Shown: piece after piece, positions 63,900 to 64,000 of the stretch
How positions within the stretch are numbered: position 1 is the stretch's first letter
How the letters are laid out: the number at the start of each line of letters is the position of its first letter
NCBI GenBank assembly: GCA_025602905.1
Contig: JAHLKI010000049.1
Location: 46,266 to 110,265, forward strand
Length of the DNA stretch: 64,000 nt
Direction: 5' to 3'
Source: Phlyctochytrium arcticum
Taxonomy: Eukaryota > Chytridiomycota > Chytridiomycetes > Chytridiales > Chytridiaceae
Notes under the pieces: model-generated
Databases searched by the model: none
What the model saw: the letters and a program-made list of their open reading frames with translations, nothing else
What the model was told of the DNA's origin: nothing
Program-made: the position numbers and the translations under genes

Positions 63900-64000
63900 G
63901 GTTGTTTCTTGAAATTTGCCTGCTGTATTTCGCGGCTACTGGAATGGTCGGTCAGTCAGTCAACAACTGCTGTCAGTGGCACAGATATCAAAAAGCAGCG

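Overview
The window looks like nuclear DNA of a fungus, most likely a zoosporic (chytrid-type) one. The evidence is: GT-AG introns mostly near 50-60 nt; typically fungal genes (ATP synthase subunit k, SQS1-like G-patch factor, YSC84-like SYLF/SH3 protein, SEN2, FMN1); a Crinkler-type (CRN) effector with an HNH nuclease end, a family known from oomycetes, chytrids and arbuscular mycorrhizal fungi; and, less securely, a coiled-coil protein resembling the ciliary protein CCDC146/MBO2. The species cannot be named from sequence alone.

Layout. 1-3.6 kb: two minus-strand genes, the first cut by the window edge. 3.6-8.4 kb: gene-poor, with a broken transposase relative (E1) at 5.6-7.2 kb. 8.4-20.6 kb: a compact housekeeping block with a SEC14-type lipid transfer protein, an OSTF1-like SH3/ankyrin protein, a LIM protein, the PRL1/Prp46 spliceosomal WD40 protein, a membrane J-protein, an ER cyclophilin, an SQS1-like R3H/G-patch protein and a multi-spanning membrane protein. 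21.5-28.9 kb: a Ty3/gypsy chromovirus with near-identical LTRs and a 5-bp target duplication, inserted into a short repeat (X) that also carries a solo LTR; an undisturbed copy of X lies next to it. 29.2-31.4 kb: a 21-bp minisatellite and poorly resolved small genes, including two paralogous mini-ORFs. 31.7-43.3 kb: a second housekeeping block (class I glutamine amidotransferase, ketopantoate reductase, mitochondrial uS14, riboflavin kinase, tRNA-splicing endonuclease SEN2, NADPH-cytochrome P450 reductase, ATP synthase subunit k, SYLF/SH3 actin-patch protein). 43.5-46.8 kb: unrecognised exons and a 48-bp tandem repeat.

46.8-57.2 kb is a transposon nest. Two related DNA transposons, E2 (46855-53740) and E3 (53775-57153), share a terminal inverted repeat beginning CTCAGCGCAACCC, are flanked by 8-bp target duplications, and each encode a transposase-like protein of about 900 residues with an N-terminal MPPKRK microexon and a C-terminal CxCx4CxC motif. 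A MULE-type element (46879-50231, 87-bp TIRs, 9-bp target duplication) is inserted 24 bp inside the left end of E2. The 8-bp duplications and Cys motif recall the KDZ superfamily, but I cannot assign the family. This is the best candidate for an undescribed system here.

57.2-62.7 kb holds direct repeats, a perfect 26-bp palindrome, two copies of a hairpin element, and an AT-rich island with three unrecognised ORFs, one of which looks like a beta-rich virus-like structural protein. 62.7-63.9 kb: the CRN-HNH effector gene. Housekeeping genes cluster in the first and third quarters; effector-like, viral-looking and transposon DNA fills the rest.
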